Shown piece by piece: positions 1 to 5,351 of a stretch of DNA of 5,383 nucleotides. Location of the stretch: contig JBFWUM010000105.1 of the NCBI GenBank assembly GCA_050247255.1, positions 1-5,383 on the forward strand, written 5' to 3'. The stretch comes from JBFWUM01 sp050247255. Its GTDB lineage: Bacteria > Acidobacteriota > Vicinamibacteria > Vicinamibacterales > UBA2999. The notes under the pieces were generated by a model. It was not told where the DNA came from. It ran no database searches and worked only from the letters and a program-made list of their open reading frames with translations. The number at the start of each line of letters is the position of its first letter. Positions within the stretch are counted from its first letter, which is position 1. The translations under genes and the position numbers were made by a program.

Positions 1-176
1 GTGCCGGTGATGATCACGCTGGCGTCGCCGGCGCCGTTGCTGCGCAGGCGTGTCGCGAGATCGTCGGAGAGCCGCGCGCGTCGTTGCGCGGCCGCGTCAT
101 CCGCCGACAGGGAGAGGATGACAAAGAAGAGGAGAAAGGGTGAGAGACGGCGACGTGCAAATGACGTGAGGCGCAT
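1..176 (-). CDS. N-terminal part of a secreted protein, possibly a subtilisin-like (S8) protease; cut by the window edge
   Basis: Reading leftward from ATG at 176, 58 codons are open to the window edge. The start is supported by AGGAAG (188-183) six bases upstream. The protein begins with a textbook Sec signal peptide: a basic n-region (Arg2, Arg8-Arg10), a hydrophobic core at about residues 13-24 (PFLLFFVILSLS), and a likely signal peptidase I site after AAA at 28-30, before Gln31. The mature start (RRARLSDDLATRLR, then DASVIITG at 51-58) resembles the short pro-region that often precedes S8 peptidase domains in Acidobacteriota-like genomes. No catalytic Asp, His or Ser lies inside the window, so the protease call is a guess from this N-terminal style. 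The gene starts 16 bases after the stop of the HTH gene and on the same strand, so the two probably share a transcript. Export is well supported; the enzyme class is not. Confidence 0.72.
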   Translation of the reverse strand, partial: MRLTSFARRRLSPFLLFFVILSLSADDAAAQRRARLSDDLATRLRSNGAGDASVIITG

Positions 177-182
177 GGGGGG

Positions 183-188
183 CTTCCT
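183..188 (-). promoter_or_regulatory. Ribosome binding site of the secreted-protein gene
   Basis: On the minus strand AGGAAG lies six bases before the ATG at 176. It is the best Shine-Dalgarno match on that strand here, and it fixes the start of a gene that is otherwise only partly visible. Confidence 0.6.
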
Positions 189-192
189 GTCG

Positions 193-522
193 TCAGCTGC
201 GTTGCGAGGGACGGACGGCAAACGCGGCGGCCGCGGCCGACGCGCTGAATGCCTGCGGACGAAACCCGAGATCCTGAAGCGACTCCACCAGCACCCGCTG
301 CGAGCCGCCGAGCGTGCGGATGGTCTGCAGCCGGCCATCGCGGATCCGGTTGTAGATGGTGCGGCGCGAGAGGTTCAGCAGCTGCGCCGCCTGGTCGATC
401 GACACGCTGCGCCCGAGCCGCTGCTCGGCCTGCGGGTCGCCTTGTGGCTGGTCTCCCATCGATTGGTCAAACGTCACCCTGGGTTCGTCCTCCGGCGGTG
501 CATATGGCAGGGTCAATGCCAC
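193..522 (-). CDS. Small helix-turn-helix DNA-binding protein, excisionase/MerR-like (HTH_17 type)
   Basis: The product has 109 residues. Residues 1-38 are acidic, Gln/Pro-rich and probably disordered. Residues 39-87 form one winged-HTH domain of the excisionase/MerR-like class: SIDQAAQLLNLSRRTIYNRI (41-60) gives the two HTH helices, RDGRLQTIRTLGGSQRV (61-77) the wing, and SLQDLGF a closing helix. In this family such domains bind DNA as sequence-specific regulators or, in phages and integrative elements, as recombination directionality factors. No integrase is nearby, so a regulator is more likely. The tail (91-109) is Ala-rich and featureless. The start is uncertain: GTG at 522 has no good Shine-Dalgarno, while an internal ATG at 459 would keep the whole HTH domain; upstream the frame closes at 550-552. 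It stands 16 bases before the secreted-protein gene and diverges from the transporter operon, a position that suits a local regulator. Its targets are unknown. Confidence 0.82.
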   Translation of the reverse strand: MALTLPYAPPEDEPRVTFDQSMGDQPQGDPQAEQRLGRSVSIDQAAQLLNLSRRTIYNRIRDGRLQTIRTLGGSQRVLVESLQDLGFRPQAFSASAAAAAFAVRPSQRS

Positions 523-564
523 GCCGCGCAGGGCGTCGGGCGGGAGGGGTTAAAACGCTGAGCT

Positions 565-584
565 GATGCACTTTAGCGATGCAC
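565..584. repeat. Direct repeat GATGCAC, two copies 13 bases apart
   Basis: GATGCAC occurs at 565-571 and again at 578-584, separated by six bases (TTTAGC). The core TGCAC recurs at 652-656 and 674-678, 22 bases apart. All copies lie between the divergent genes, where a regulator would bind. With so short a motif, chance cannot be excluded. Confidence 0.4.
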
Positions 585-587
585 GCT

Positions 588-597
588 CCGGCGCCGG
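588..597. repeat. Perfect GC palindrome in the intergenic region
   Basis: CCGGCGCCGG is a perfect 10-base palindrome, and the flanking bases nearly extend it (CT before it, GAG after it, with one extra G). It could be an operator half-site pair or a short hairpin in the leader of the leftward transcript. No T-run follows on either strand, so it is not a convincing intrinsic terminator. Confidence 0.4.
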
Positions 598-776
598 GAG
601 GAACACGCCGATATCAGGGGAGGACAGTGGATTGGCCGGGATCGCAGAATCTGCACACAGATATGTTGAAATTTGCACGGTCTCTTCGCACTGGCTCCGC
701 ATGCGGTCAAGAAATTGGCCGGTGCAGCAGAATCTGAACGCGCACAAACCGCCGCTGGCGATCGTGAGTACATAAG

Positions 777-2504
777 GTGAGACGTCCCCCCCTGCTCGGC
801 ATCCTCGTCACCGGCGCGCTGCTGGCGGCTCTCTTCCTGTACTACCGTTCGACGACGGCCCCGGCGACGGACGAAGCGGCGGCAGGGCAGCGCGGCGGCC
901 AGCTGGTGGGCTCCCTGCGCGCCGAGGTCCGCTCCTACAACCGCATCGCCGCGCGCGACCAGAACACCGACGTCCTCAGCTTCCTGCTGCACGACCGCCT
1001 GGTGCGCATCAACCGCACGACCTTCGAGCTCGAGCCGCGCCTGGCCGAGCGCTGGGAGTCGAGCGCGGACGGCCGCACCCACACGCTGCACCTGCGGCAG
1101 GGGGTCGCCTGGTCCGACGGCCAGCCGTTCACCGCGGACGATGTGCTGTTTTCACTGCGGGCGGCGTACGCGGAGAACAGCGGAAGCGTGGTGGGGAGCT
1201 CGCTGCGCGTCAGCGGCCAGCCGATTCGCGCCACCGCGCCGGATGCGAACACCATCGTCCTGACCTTTCCCGGGCCCTCCGGTCCGGGGCTGCGGCTGCT
1301 CGACGGCCTCGTGATCCTGCCGAAACACAAGCTCGAGACGGCGCTCGCCAACGGCACCTTTGCCACCGCGTGGGATTCCACCGCCGCGCCCGCCGACATC
1401 GTCGGCACCGGGCCGTTCGTCGTGCGCGAGTACCAGCCGGGACAGCGCCTGGTGCTCGATCGCAACCCGCGCTACTGGCGCACGGCGCCCGACGGCGGCG
1501 CGCTGCCGTACCTGGATCGCCTCGTCCTCGAAATCGTTCCCGACCAGAACGCCGAACTGCTGCGGCTGCAGGCGGGGACCATCGACCTGACGCAAAGCGA
1601 GCTGCGCGCCGAGGACTACGTTGCCGCGCGCCGCGCCGAGGAGCAGGGGCAGCTAGAGATCCTCGAGCTGGGCGTCGGCACTGATGCGGATGCCTTCTGG
1701 TTCTGCCTGAAGCCCGAGGTGAAGCGCGACGACCCGCGCTTTGCCTTCGTGCAGCGGCCGGAGTTCCGCCAGGCGATCTCACACGCGGTGGATCGCGAGC
1801 TGTTCGCGGACGATGTGTTCCTGAGCGCGGCGGTGCCGATCTGGGGCCCGGTGACGCCGGGCAACCGGTTGTGGTTCTTTGCCGATCTCCCTCGCTACCC
1901 GCCGGACGTCGAGCGCGCGAGACAGCTCCTGGCGTCGATCGGCCTCGAGGATCGCAACGGCAACGGCATCGTCGAGGACGAGAAGGGGACCGAGGCGCGG
2001 TTCACGGTGATTACGCAGCGCGGCATCGGTTTCTATGAGCGCGGTACGGCGTTCCTGAAGGAGTCGGTGGCGCGCGCCGGCATTGCGCTTGACATCGCCC
2101 CGCTCGAGAACTCGGCGCTGATCGAGCGGCTGCTGGCGTGCAACTACGACGCGATCTATTACCGCCCGCTGGCCACCGATCTCGATCCGGCCGGCAACCC
2201 GGACTTCTGGCTCAGTTCCGGCGGTGCACACCTGTGGAACATGAACCAGCGCGCGCCGATGACCGACTGGGAGCGGCGCATCGACACGCTGATGCTCGAG
2301 CAGGCGGCAACGACCGATCCGGGGCGGCGCGTCGACATCTTCCGCGACGTGCAGCGCATCTTCGCCGAGAACCTGCCGGTGCTCTACTTCGCGGCGCCGC
2401 GCCTGTACTACGCCCACAGCAGCCGGGTGCAGGGGATCGAACCGTCGGTGCTGCGGCCGCCGGCGCTCTGGAACGCGGATACGATTAGCGTCAGTTCTCC
2501 GTGA
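777..2504 (+). CDS. Extracytoplasmic peptide-binding protein of an ABC importer (SBP family 5, DppA/OppA type)
   Basis: This 575-residue protein belongs to the large solute-binding family that captures di- and oligopeptides (some members take nickel, glycosides or opines) outside the membrane and hands them to the permeases. Residues 6-23 form one hydrophobic segment after a basic start (MRRPP). There is no lipobox Cys and no clear cleavage site, so it is probably membrane-anchored rather than a lipoprotein. Family hallmarks follow in order: LRQGVAWSDGQPFTADDVLF (106-125), GTGPFVVREYQPGQ (210-223) and LVLDRNPRYW (225-234), then RQAISHAVDRELF (331-343). The Asn/Asp loop DRNGNGIVEDE (392-402) is a family-typical insert that looks like a calcium loop. 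Length is normal for the family. GTG at 777 is the start: an in-frame TGA lies at 765-767, although no strong Shine-Dalgarno precedes it. The stop overlaps the next start by four bases. The class is secure; the cargo cannot be read from sequence. Confidence 0.95.
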   Translation: MRRPPLLGILVTGALLAALFLYYRSTTAPATDEAAAGQRGGQLVGSLRAEVRSYNRIAARDQNTDVLSFLLHDRLVRINRTTFELEPRLAERWESSADGRTHTLHLRQGVAWSDGQPFTADDVLFSLRAAYAENSGSVVGSSLRVSGQPIRATAPDANTIVLTFPGPSGPGLRLLDGLVILPKHKLETALANGTFATAWDSTAAPADIVGTGPFVVREYQPGQRLVLDRNPRYWRTAPDGGALPYLDRLVLEIVPDQNAELLRLQAGTIDLTQSELRAEDYVAARRAEEQGQLEILELGVGTDADAFWFCLKPEVKRDDPRFAFVQRPEFRQAISHAVDRELFADDVFLSAAVPIWGPVTPGNRLWFFADLPRYPPDVERARQLLASIGLEDRNGNGIVEDEKGTEARFTVITQRGIGFYERGTAFLKESVARAGIALDIAPLENSALIERLLACNYDAIYYRPLATDLDPAGNPDFWLSSGGAHLWNMNQRAPMTDWERRIDTLMLEQAATTDPGRRVDIFRDVQRIFAENLPVLYFAAPRLYYAHSSRVQGIEPSVLRPPALWNADTISVSSP

Positions 2505-3469
2505 CTCGGTTCCTGCTGCGTCGCCTGCTGTTCTCCGTCGTGCTCGTCGCGGCGGTCTCCTCCGGCGCGCTGCTGCTCACGCGGCTCGCCCCCGGCGACG
2601 TGACCGCGCAGCTCGGCGCCACGGCGGCGCGCGAGGAGATCGCCCGCGAGCGGGCCCGCTTCGACCTCGATCGCGGCGTGCTGGAGCAGTGGGGGCTCTG
2701 GGCCACGCGCGCCCTGCGCTTCGACTTCGGCCAGTCGTTCCTCTACAACCGTCCCGTCGGCACGCTGGTCCGCCAGGCGGCGGCCAACACGGCGCTGCTG
2801 GCGATCGTGGCGCTGGCGCTGGCAACGGTCGCCGGCATTCCGCTCGGCATCCTGACCGGCAGCCGCCAGGGGGGCGTCGTGCCGGCGCTCGTGCGTGGCG
2901 CGTCCCTCCTGTGCCTCTCGCTGCCGCCACTCCTCACCTCGCTGGTGCTCGTGTTCGTGGCGGCCCGCACCGGATGGCTGCCGACTGGCGGCATGACGTC
3001 GGTGGCGGCGGTCGATCTCTCCTGGGGCGCCTGGATGGCCGACGTCGCCTGGCACCTGCTGCTGCCGGCGCTGGCTCTGGCGCTGCCGATTGCCGCGACC
3101 TTCGAGCGGCTCCAGGCGCAGGCCATGCGCGAGACGATTGCGGAGCCGTTCGTGATGTCGGCGCTGGCCCGCGGCGTGCCGCGACGGCAACTGCTGCTCT
3201 CGCACGCGTGGCGCGCCTCGCTCCGCTCGATCTGCGCCGTCTACGGCCTGGCCATCGGCGCGCTCCTCTCCGGCTCCTTCATCGTCGAATACATCGCCGC
3301 GTGGCCAGGGCTCGGGCGGCTGATGTACGAAGCGCTGCGTGCCCGCGACATCTACCTGGTGGCCGGCTGCGCCGCCATGGGCGGGGTGTTCCTGGCGATC
3401 GGCAGCCTCATCGGCGACCTGCTGCTCGCCGCCGCCGACCCGCGCGTCACGCAGGGAGAAACCGCGTGA
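2501..3469 (+). CDS. ABC importer inner-membrane permease, DppB/OppB type
   Basis: The 322-residue protein is the first of the two membrane subunits that form the peptide channel. Family signatures are clear: a first membrane helix at about 8-27, then RLAPGD (28-33), RFDFGQS near 73-79 and RPVGTLV (84-90), which are periplasmic motifs of this subfamily. Further helices lie near 96-119, 131-154, 182-200, 243-264 and 287-310. The cytoplasmic EAA loop that docks on the ATPase is at about 210-240 (RETIAEPFVMSALARGVPRR, then HAW). The C-terminus ends with the usual DPRV. The start GTG at 2501 overlaps the binding-protein stop as GTGA and has no Shine-Dalgarno of its own, so translation probably depends on ribosomes terminating upstream. 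It pairs with the following DppC-type gene. The ATPase partners are not in the window. Confidence 0.96.
   Translation: MTRFLLRRLLFSVVLVAAVSSGALLLTRLAPGDVTAQLGATAAREEIARERARFDLDRGVLEQWGLWATRALRFDFGQSFLYNRPVGTLVRQAAANTALLAIVALALATVAGIPLGILTGSRQGGVVPALVRGASLLCLSLPPLLTSLVLVFVAARTGWLPTGGMTSVAAVDLSWGAWMADVAWHLLLPALALALPIAATFERLQAQAMRETIAEPFVMSALARGVPRRQLLLSHAWRASLRSICAVYGLAIGALLSGSFIVEYIAAWPGLGRLMYEALRARDIYLVAGCAAMGGVFLAIGSLIGDLLLAAADPRVTQGETA
3453..3458 (+). promoter_or_regulatory. Ribosome binding site of the second permease
   Basis: AGGGAG lies seven bases before GTG at 3466, inside the end of the first permease gene. It decides the start of the second permease, whose reading frame is open much further upstream. 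Confidence 0.7.
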
Positions 3470-4413
3470 AGACCGCCGGCCGCGCACTTCTCGTGCTCGT
3501 GGCTGCCCTCGCTATCGGGGCTCCGTGGCTCGCGCCCAACGACCCAGACCTCCGTTTCCCGGGACACAACTACGCCCCACCATCGACCATCCACTATCCA
3601 GGTGTCATTCACGCCGTTCGCTCAGTCAGCCGGTTAGAGCGAACCTTCGCCACCGACGAGAGCGTGCGCGTGTCGCTCCGGTGGTTCGCGAACGGCCGCC
3701 TTGTCACCACCGAAGGCGAGCCGCTGCTGCTGCTCGGGGCTGATGCGTACGGCCGCGACATCTTCGCCCGCATCCTTTACGGCGCGCGCGTGTCGCTGGC
3801 GCTGGCGCTGGTGGCGACGGTGGGCGCGCTGCTGCTCGGGAGCCTCGTCGGCGCCATTGCGGGCTACGCCGGCGGGAGGCTCGACGAGCTGTTGTCGCGC
3901 CTCTCGGACTTCGTGCTGGTGCTGCCGGCGATGTACGTGGTGCTGGCGCTGCGCGCGGTGCTGCCGCTGGTGCTGCCGGCGCCGTTGGTGTTTGGCATGA
4001 TGGCGACCATCTTCACGCTGATCGGCTGGCCGGTGGTTGCCCGCGGCGTGCGCGGCATCATCGCCTCCGAGCGCCAACGCGACTACGTCGCGGCCGGACG
4101 CGCCATCGGCGCCGGCCCGGCACGGCTCCTGCTCGCGCACCTGCTGCCGGCGGCGCGCGGCCACATGCTGGCGCAGGCCACGCTCCTGCTGCCGGCCTTC
4201 ATCCTGGCCGAAGCCACGCTCTCGTACGTCGGCCTCGGCTTTCCCGACAGCGTGCCGACGTGGGGCACCATGCTCTACGACGCCGCCAACGGCGCGCTCT
4301 TCACCGAATCGCCCTGGATGCTCGCCCCCGCCGCCGCCATCTTCATCGTCGTGCTGGCGGTGAACCTCACGGTCCAGGGAACCGGCCGCACGCCTGTACA
4401 ATTGGAGCCGTGA
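3466..4413 (+). CDS. ABC importer inner-membrane permease, DppC/OppC type
   Basis: The 315-residue protein is the second membrane subunit of the importer. It opens with a membrane helix (about 7-23) ending in APWLAPNDP, a DppC hallmark. A long extracytoplasmic stretch of about 60 residues follows before LLGADAYGRDIFARILYGAR (89-108), the conserved motif usually written LGTDxxGRDxxSR. More helices lie near 110-134, 149-169, 172-193, 235-256 and 284-305. The ATPase-docking EAA loop is at about 198-230 (ASERQRDYVAAGRAIGAGPA). GLGFPDSVPTWGTML (256-270) is another strong family signature. The frame is open back to 2689, but GTG at 3466 is the sensible start: it has a good ribosome site, overlaps the previous stop as GTGA, and gives a normal length. 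The insert between residues 28 and 88 is longer than in E. coli DppC, which suggests a subfamily with its own binding-protein contact. Confidence 0.95.
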   Translation: MKTAGRALLVLVAALAIGAPWLAPNDPDLRFPGHNYAPPSTIHYPGVIHAVRSVSRLERTFATDESVRVSLRWFANGRLVTTEGEPLLLLGADAYGRDIFARILYGARVSLALALVATVGALLLGSLVGAIAGYAGGRLDELLSRLSDFVLVLPAMYVVLALRAVLPLVLPAPLVFGMMATIFTLIGWPVVARGVRGIIASERQRDYVAAGRAIGAGPARLLLAHLLPAARGHMLAQATLLLPAFILAEATLSYVGLGFPDSVPTWGTMLYDAANGALFTESPWMLAPAAAIFIVVLAVNLTVQGTGRTPVQLEP

Positions 4414-5336
4414 AGTCCGCCTCCGCCGAGGCTACGGCGCGACAGGCTCTCGAAGGCATCCTCACCCCCATCGCCACGCCTTTTACATCTGACGATGCCC
4501 TCGACGAGGGGGCGCTGCGCCGCAACGTCGCGAAGTGGATGGCCACGCCGCTCCACGGGCTCGTCGTCCTCGGCTCCAACGGCGAAGCGCCTCAACTCGA
4601 AGACGACGAAGCCGATCGCATCATCGGCATCGTGCGCGACGGTGTGCCGGCCTCGAAGTGGCTGCTGGCCGGCACCGGCCGCGAGTCGACGAAGGGCACC
4701 ATCGCCGCCACGAAGCGCGCCGCGGCGCTCGGCGCCGATGCCGCGCTCGTCCGCACCCCGTCGTTCTTCAAGCCGCAGCTCACCGCCGACATCTTCGTGC
4801 GCCACTACACCGAGGTGGCCGACGCCTCGCCGATCCCCATCCTGCTCTACAACGTGACGATGTTCACCGGCGTGTCGCTGCCGATCGATGCGGTCGAGAA
4901 GCTGGCCGCCCATCCGAACATCGTCGGCATGAAGGAATCGGGGAGCGATATCGGGCACATTGCCGAGCTGGTGGCGCGGACGCCCGACGACTTCACCGTG
5001 CTCGGCGGCTCGGCCACCATGCTGCTGTTTTCGCTGTCGGCCGGCTGCGCCGGGGCGATCGTGGCACTGGCGATGCTTGTGCCCGAGCTGTGCTTGGAGC
5101 TCTGGACCCTGGTGCGCGAGGGGAAGTTCCAGCAGGCGCACACGCTGCAGCGCCGGCTGATGCCGCTGGCCCGGTCGATCGGCGGGCAGCACGGCGTGCC
5201 GGGCGTGAAGGCGGCGCTCGACGCGGCCGGCTACGAGGGCGGATACCCGCGGCCGCCGTTGCGCCCGGTGCCAGCTAACGTAAGCGAAACGATTCGCAAA
5301 CAGCTCGATGCGTTGTCATTGAGCATTGGGCATTGA
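4410..5336 (+). CDS. DapA-superfamily class I aldolase, closest in motifs to 4-hydroxy-2-oxoglutarate aldolase
   Basis: The 308-residue product is a cytosolic (beta/alpha)8 Schiff-base lyase of the dihydrodipicolinate synthase / N-acetylneuraminate lyase superfamily. Visible hallmarks are TPIATPF (19-25) on the first strand, GSNGE (55-59) in the substrate-carboxylate loop, LLAGTGRESTKGT (85-97), Tyr147 in LLYNV, and the Schiff-base lysine Lys175 in GMKESGSD. As I recall mammalian HOGA1, it shares GSNGE, the LLAGxGxEST element, VADxSPIP, HPNIVGMK and the GxPGxK region near the C-terminus. This favours an enzyme splitting 4-hydroxy-2-oxoglutarate into pyruvate and glyoxylate. True DapA is disfavoured: GTTGE is GSNGE, and the Arg of DapA's YNVPSRTG is Phe152. 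The shared tyrosine of the YY pair after TP appears as Phe119. GTG at 4410 is the only start codon in frame before strand 1. It overlaps the permease stop (GTGA), with GGAG only two bases upstream. Other 2-keto acid lyase activities remain possible. Confidence 0.92.
   Translation: MKSASAEATARQALEGILTPIATPFTSDDALDEGALRRNVAKWMATPLHGLVVLGSNGEAPQLEDDEADRIIGIVRDGVPASKWLLAGTGRESTKGTIAATKRAAALGADAALVRTPSFFKPQLTADIFVRHYTEVADASPIPILLYNVTMFTGVSLPIDAVEKLAAHPNIVGMKESGSDIGHIAELVARTPDDFTVLGGSATMLLFSLSAGCAGAIVALAMLVPELCLELWTLVREGKFQQAHTLQRRLMPLARSIGGQHGVPGVKAALDAAGYEGGYPRPPLRPVPANVSETIRKQLDALSLSIGH
4424..4439. repeat. Palindromic element inside the aldolase start region
   Basis: CGCCG (4424-4428) and CGGCG (4435-4439) form a five-pair inverted repeat around a six-base loop, AGGCTA. 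The element lies within codons 5-10 of the aldolase, ahead of the conserved fold, and encodes the low-complexity segment SAEATA. The surrounding CCTCCGCCGAGGCTACGGCG looks to me like a short dispersed palindrome I associate with MAGs of related bacteria. That association is from memory and needs a genome-wide count. Confidence 0.45.
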
Positions 5337-5351
5337 GCCTTGGGCATTGAT
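5317..5351 (+). repeat. Tandem 7-base repeat spanning the aldolase stop codon
   Basis: Five consecutive heptamers are visible: CATTGAG, CATTGGG, CATTGAG, CCTTGGG, CATTGAT (consensus CATTGRG). The alternation of A and G gives a 14-base higher period. The array supplies the last residues (SLSIGH) and the stop at 5334-5336 of the aldolase, and ends one base before the ATG of the next gene. Because seven is not a multiple of three, copy-number change would alter the C-terminus and stop position. Confidence 0.85.

Larger units (their letters stand above)
523..776. promoter_or_regulatory. Divergent intergenic region, expected to carry both promoters
   Basis: This stretch of about 250 bases separates the leftward HTH gene from the rightward transporter operon, so it must hold leftward and rightward promoters unless transcripts enter from outside. 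Its middle (about 640-715) is less GC-rich than the flanking genes. I found no pair of -35 and -10 boxes good enough to call on either strand. It holds four copies of TGCAC (567, 580, 652, 674), the first two within a direct repeat, and a perfect GC palindrome at 588-597. Short open frames exist on both strands, but they match no recognisable family and have no convincing ribosome site, so I treat the region as non-coding. Confidence 0.6.

Noticed and set aside
193..522. The HTH protein as a phage or integrative-element excisionase.
   Set aside because: No integrase, attachment site, tRNA or other mobile gene is visible, and composition does not change across the window; a local regulator is the simpler reading.
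1..566. Plus-strand open frames over the HTH and secreted-protein genes.
   Set aside because: They are Arg-rich shadows; the minus-strand frames have an HTH domain and a signal peptide with a ribosome site.
550..775. Small open frames on both strands between the divergent genes (about 65-69 codons).
   Set aside because: They overlap each other, lack recognisable domains and convincing ribosome sites, and lie where promoters are expected.
1950..1982. A possible EF-hand calcium site in the binding protein.
   Set aside because: The Asn/Asp-Gly loop is a common insert in this binding-protein family and lacks the usual acidic residue at loop position 12, so it is not evidence for a separate calcium-sensing function.
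2689..3465. Upstream extension of the second permease reading frame inside the first permease.
   Set aside because: The extension is Arg/Ala-rich with no family similarity; the GTG at 3466 with its ribosome site gives the normal permease length.
2408..3487. A 359-codon open frame on the minus strand opposite the first permease.
   Set aside because: It is antisense to a clear DppB-type gene, rich in Arg, Gly, Gln and His as expected from the complement of GC-rich coding DNA, and shows no family motif.
3634..4401. A 255-codon minus-strand frame opposite the second permease.
   Set aside because: Its composition is almost entirely His, Arg, Gln, Glu and Gly, typical of a shadow frame; the plus-strand permease signatures are unambiguous.
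4275..5192. A 305-codon minus-strand frame opposite the aldolase.
   Set aside because: It is a low-complexity shadow of a conserved enzyme gene. The SRRSLGGGG-like peptide in it comes from the palindrome near the aldolase start.
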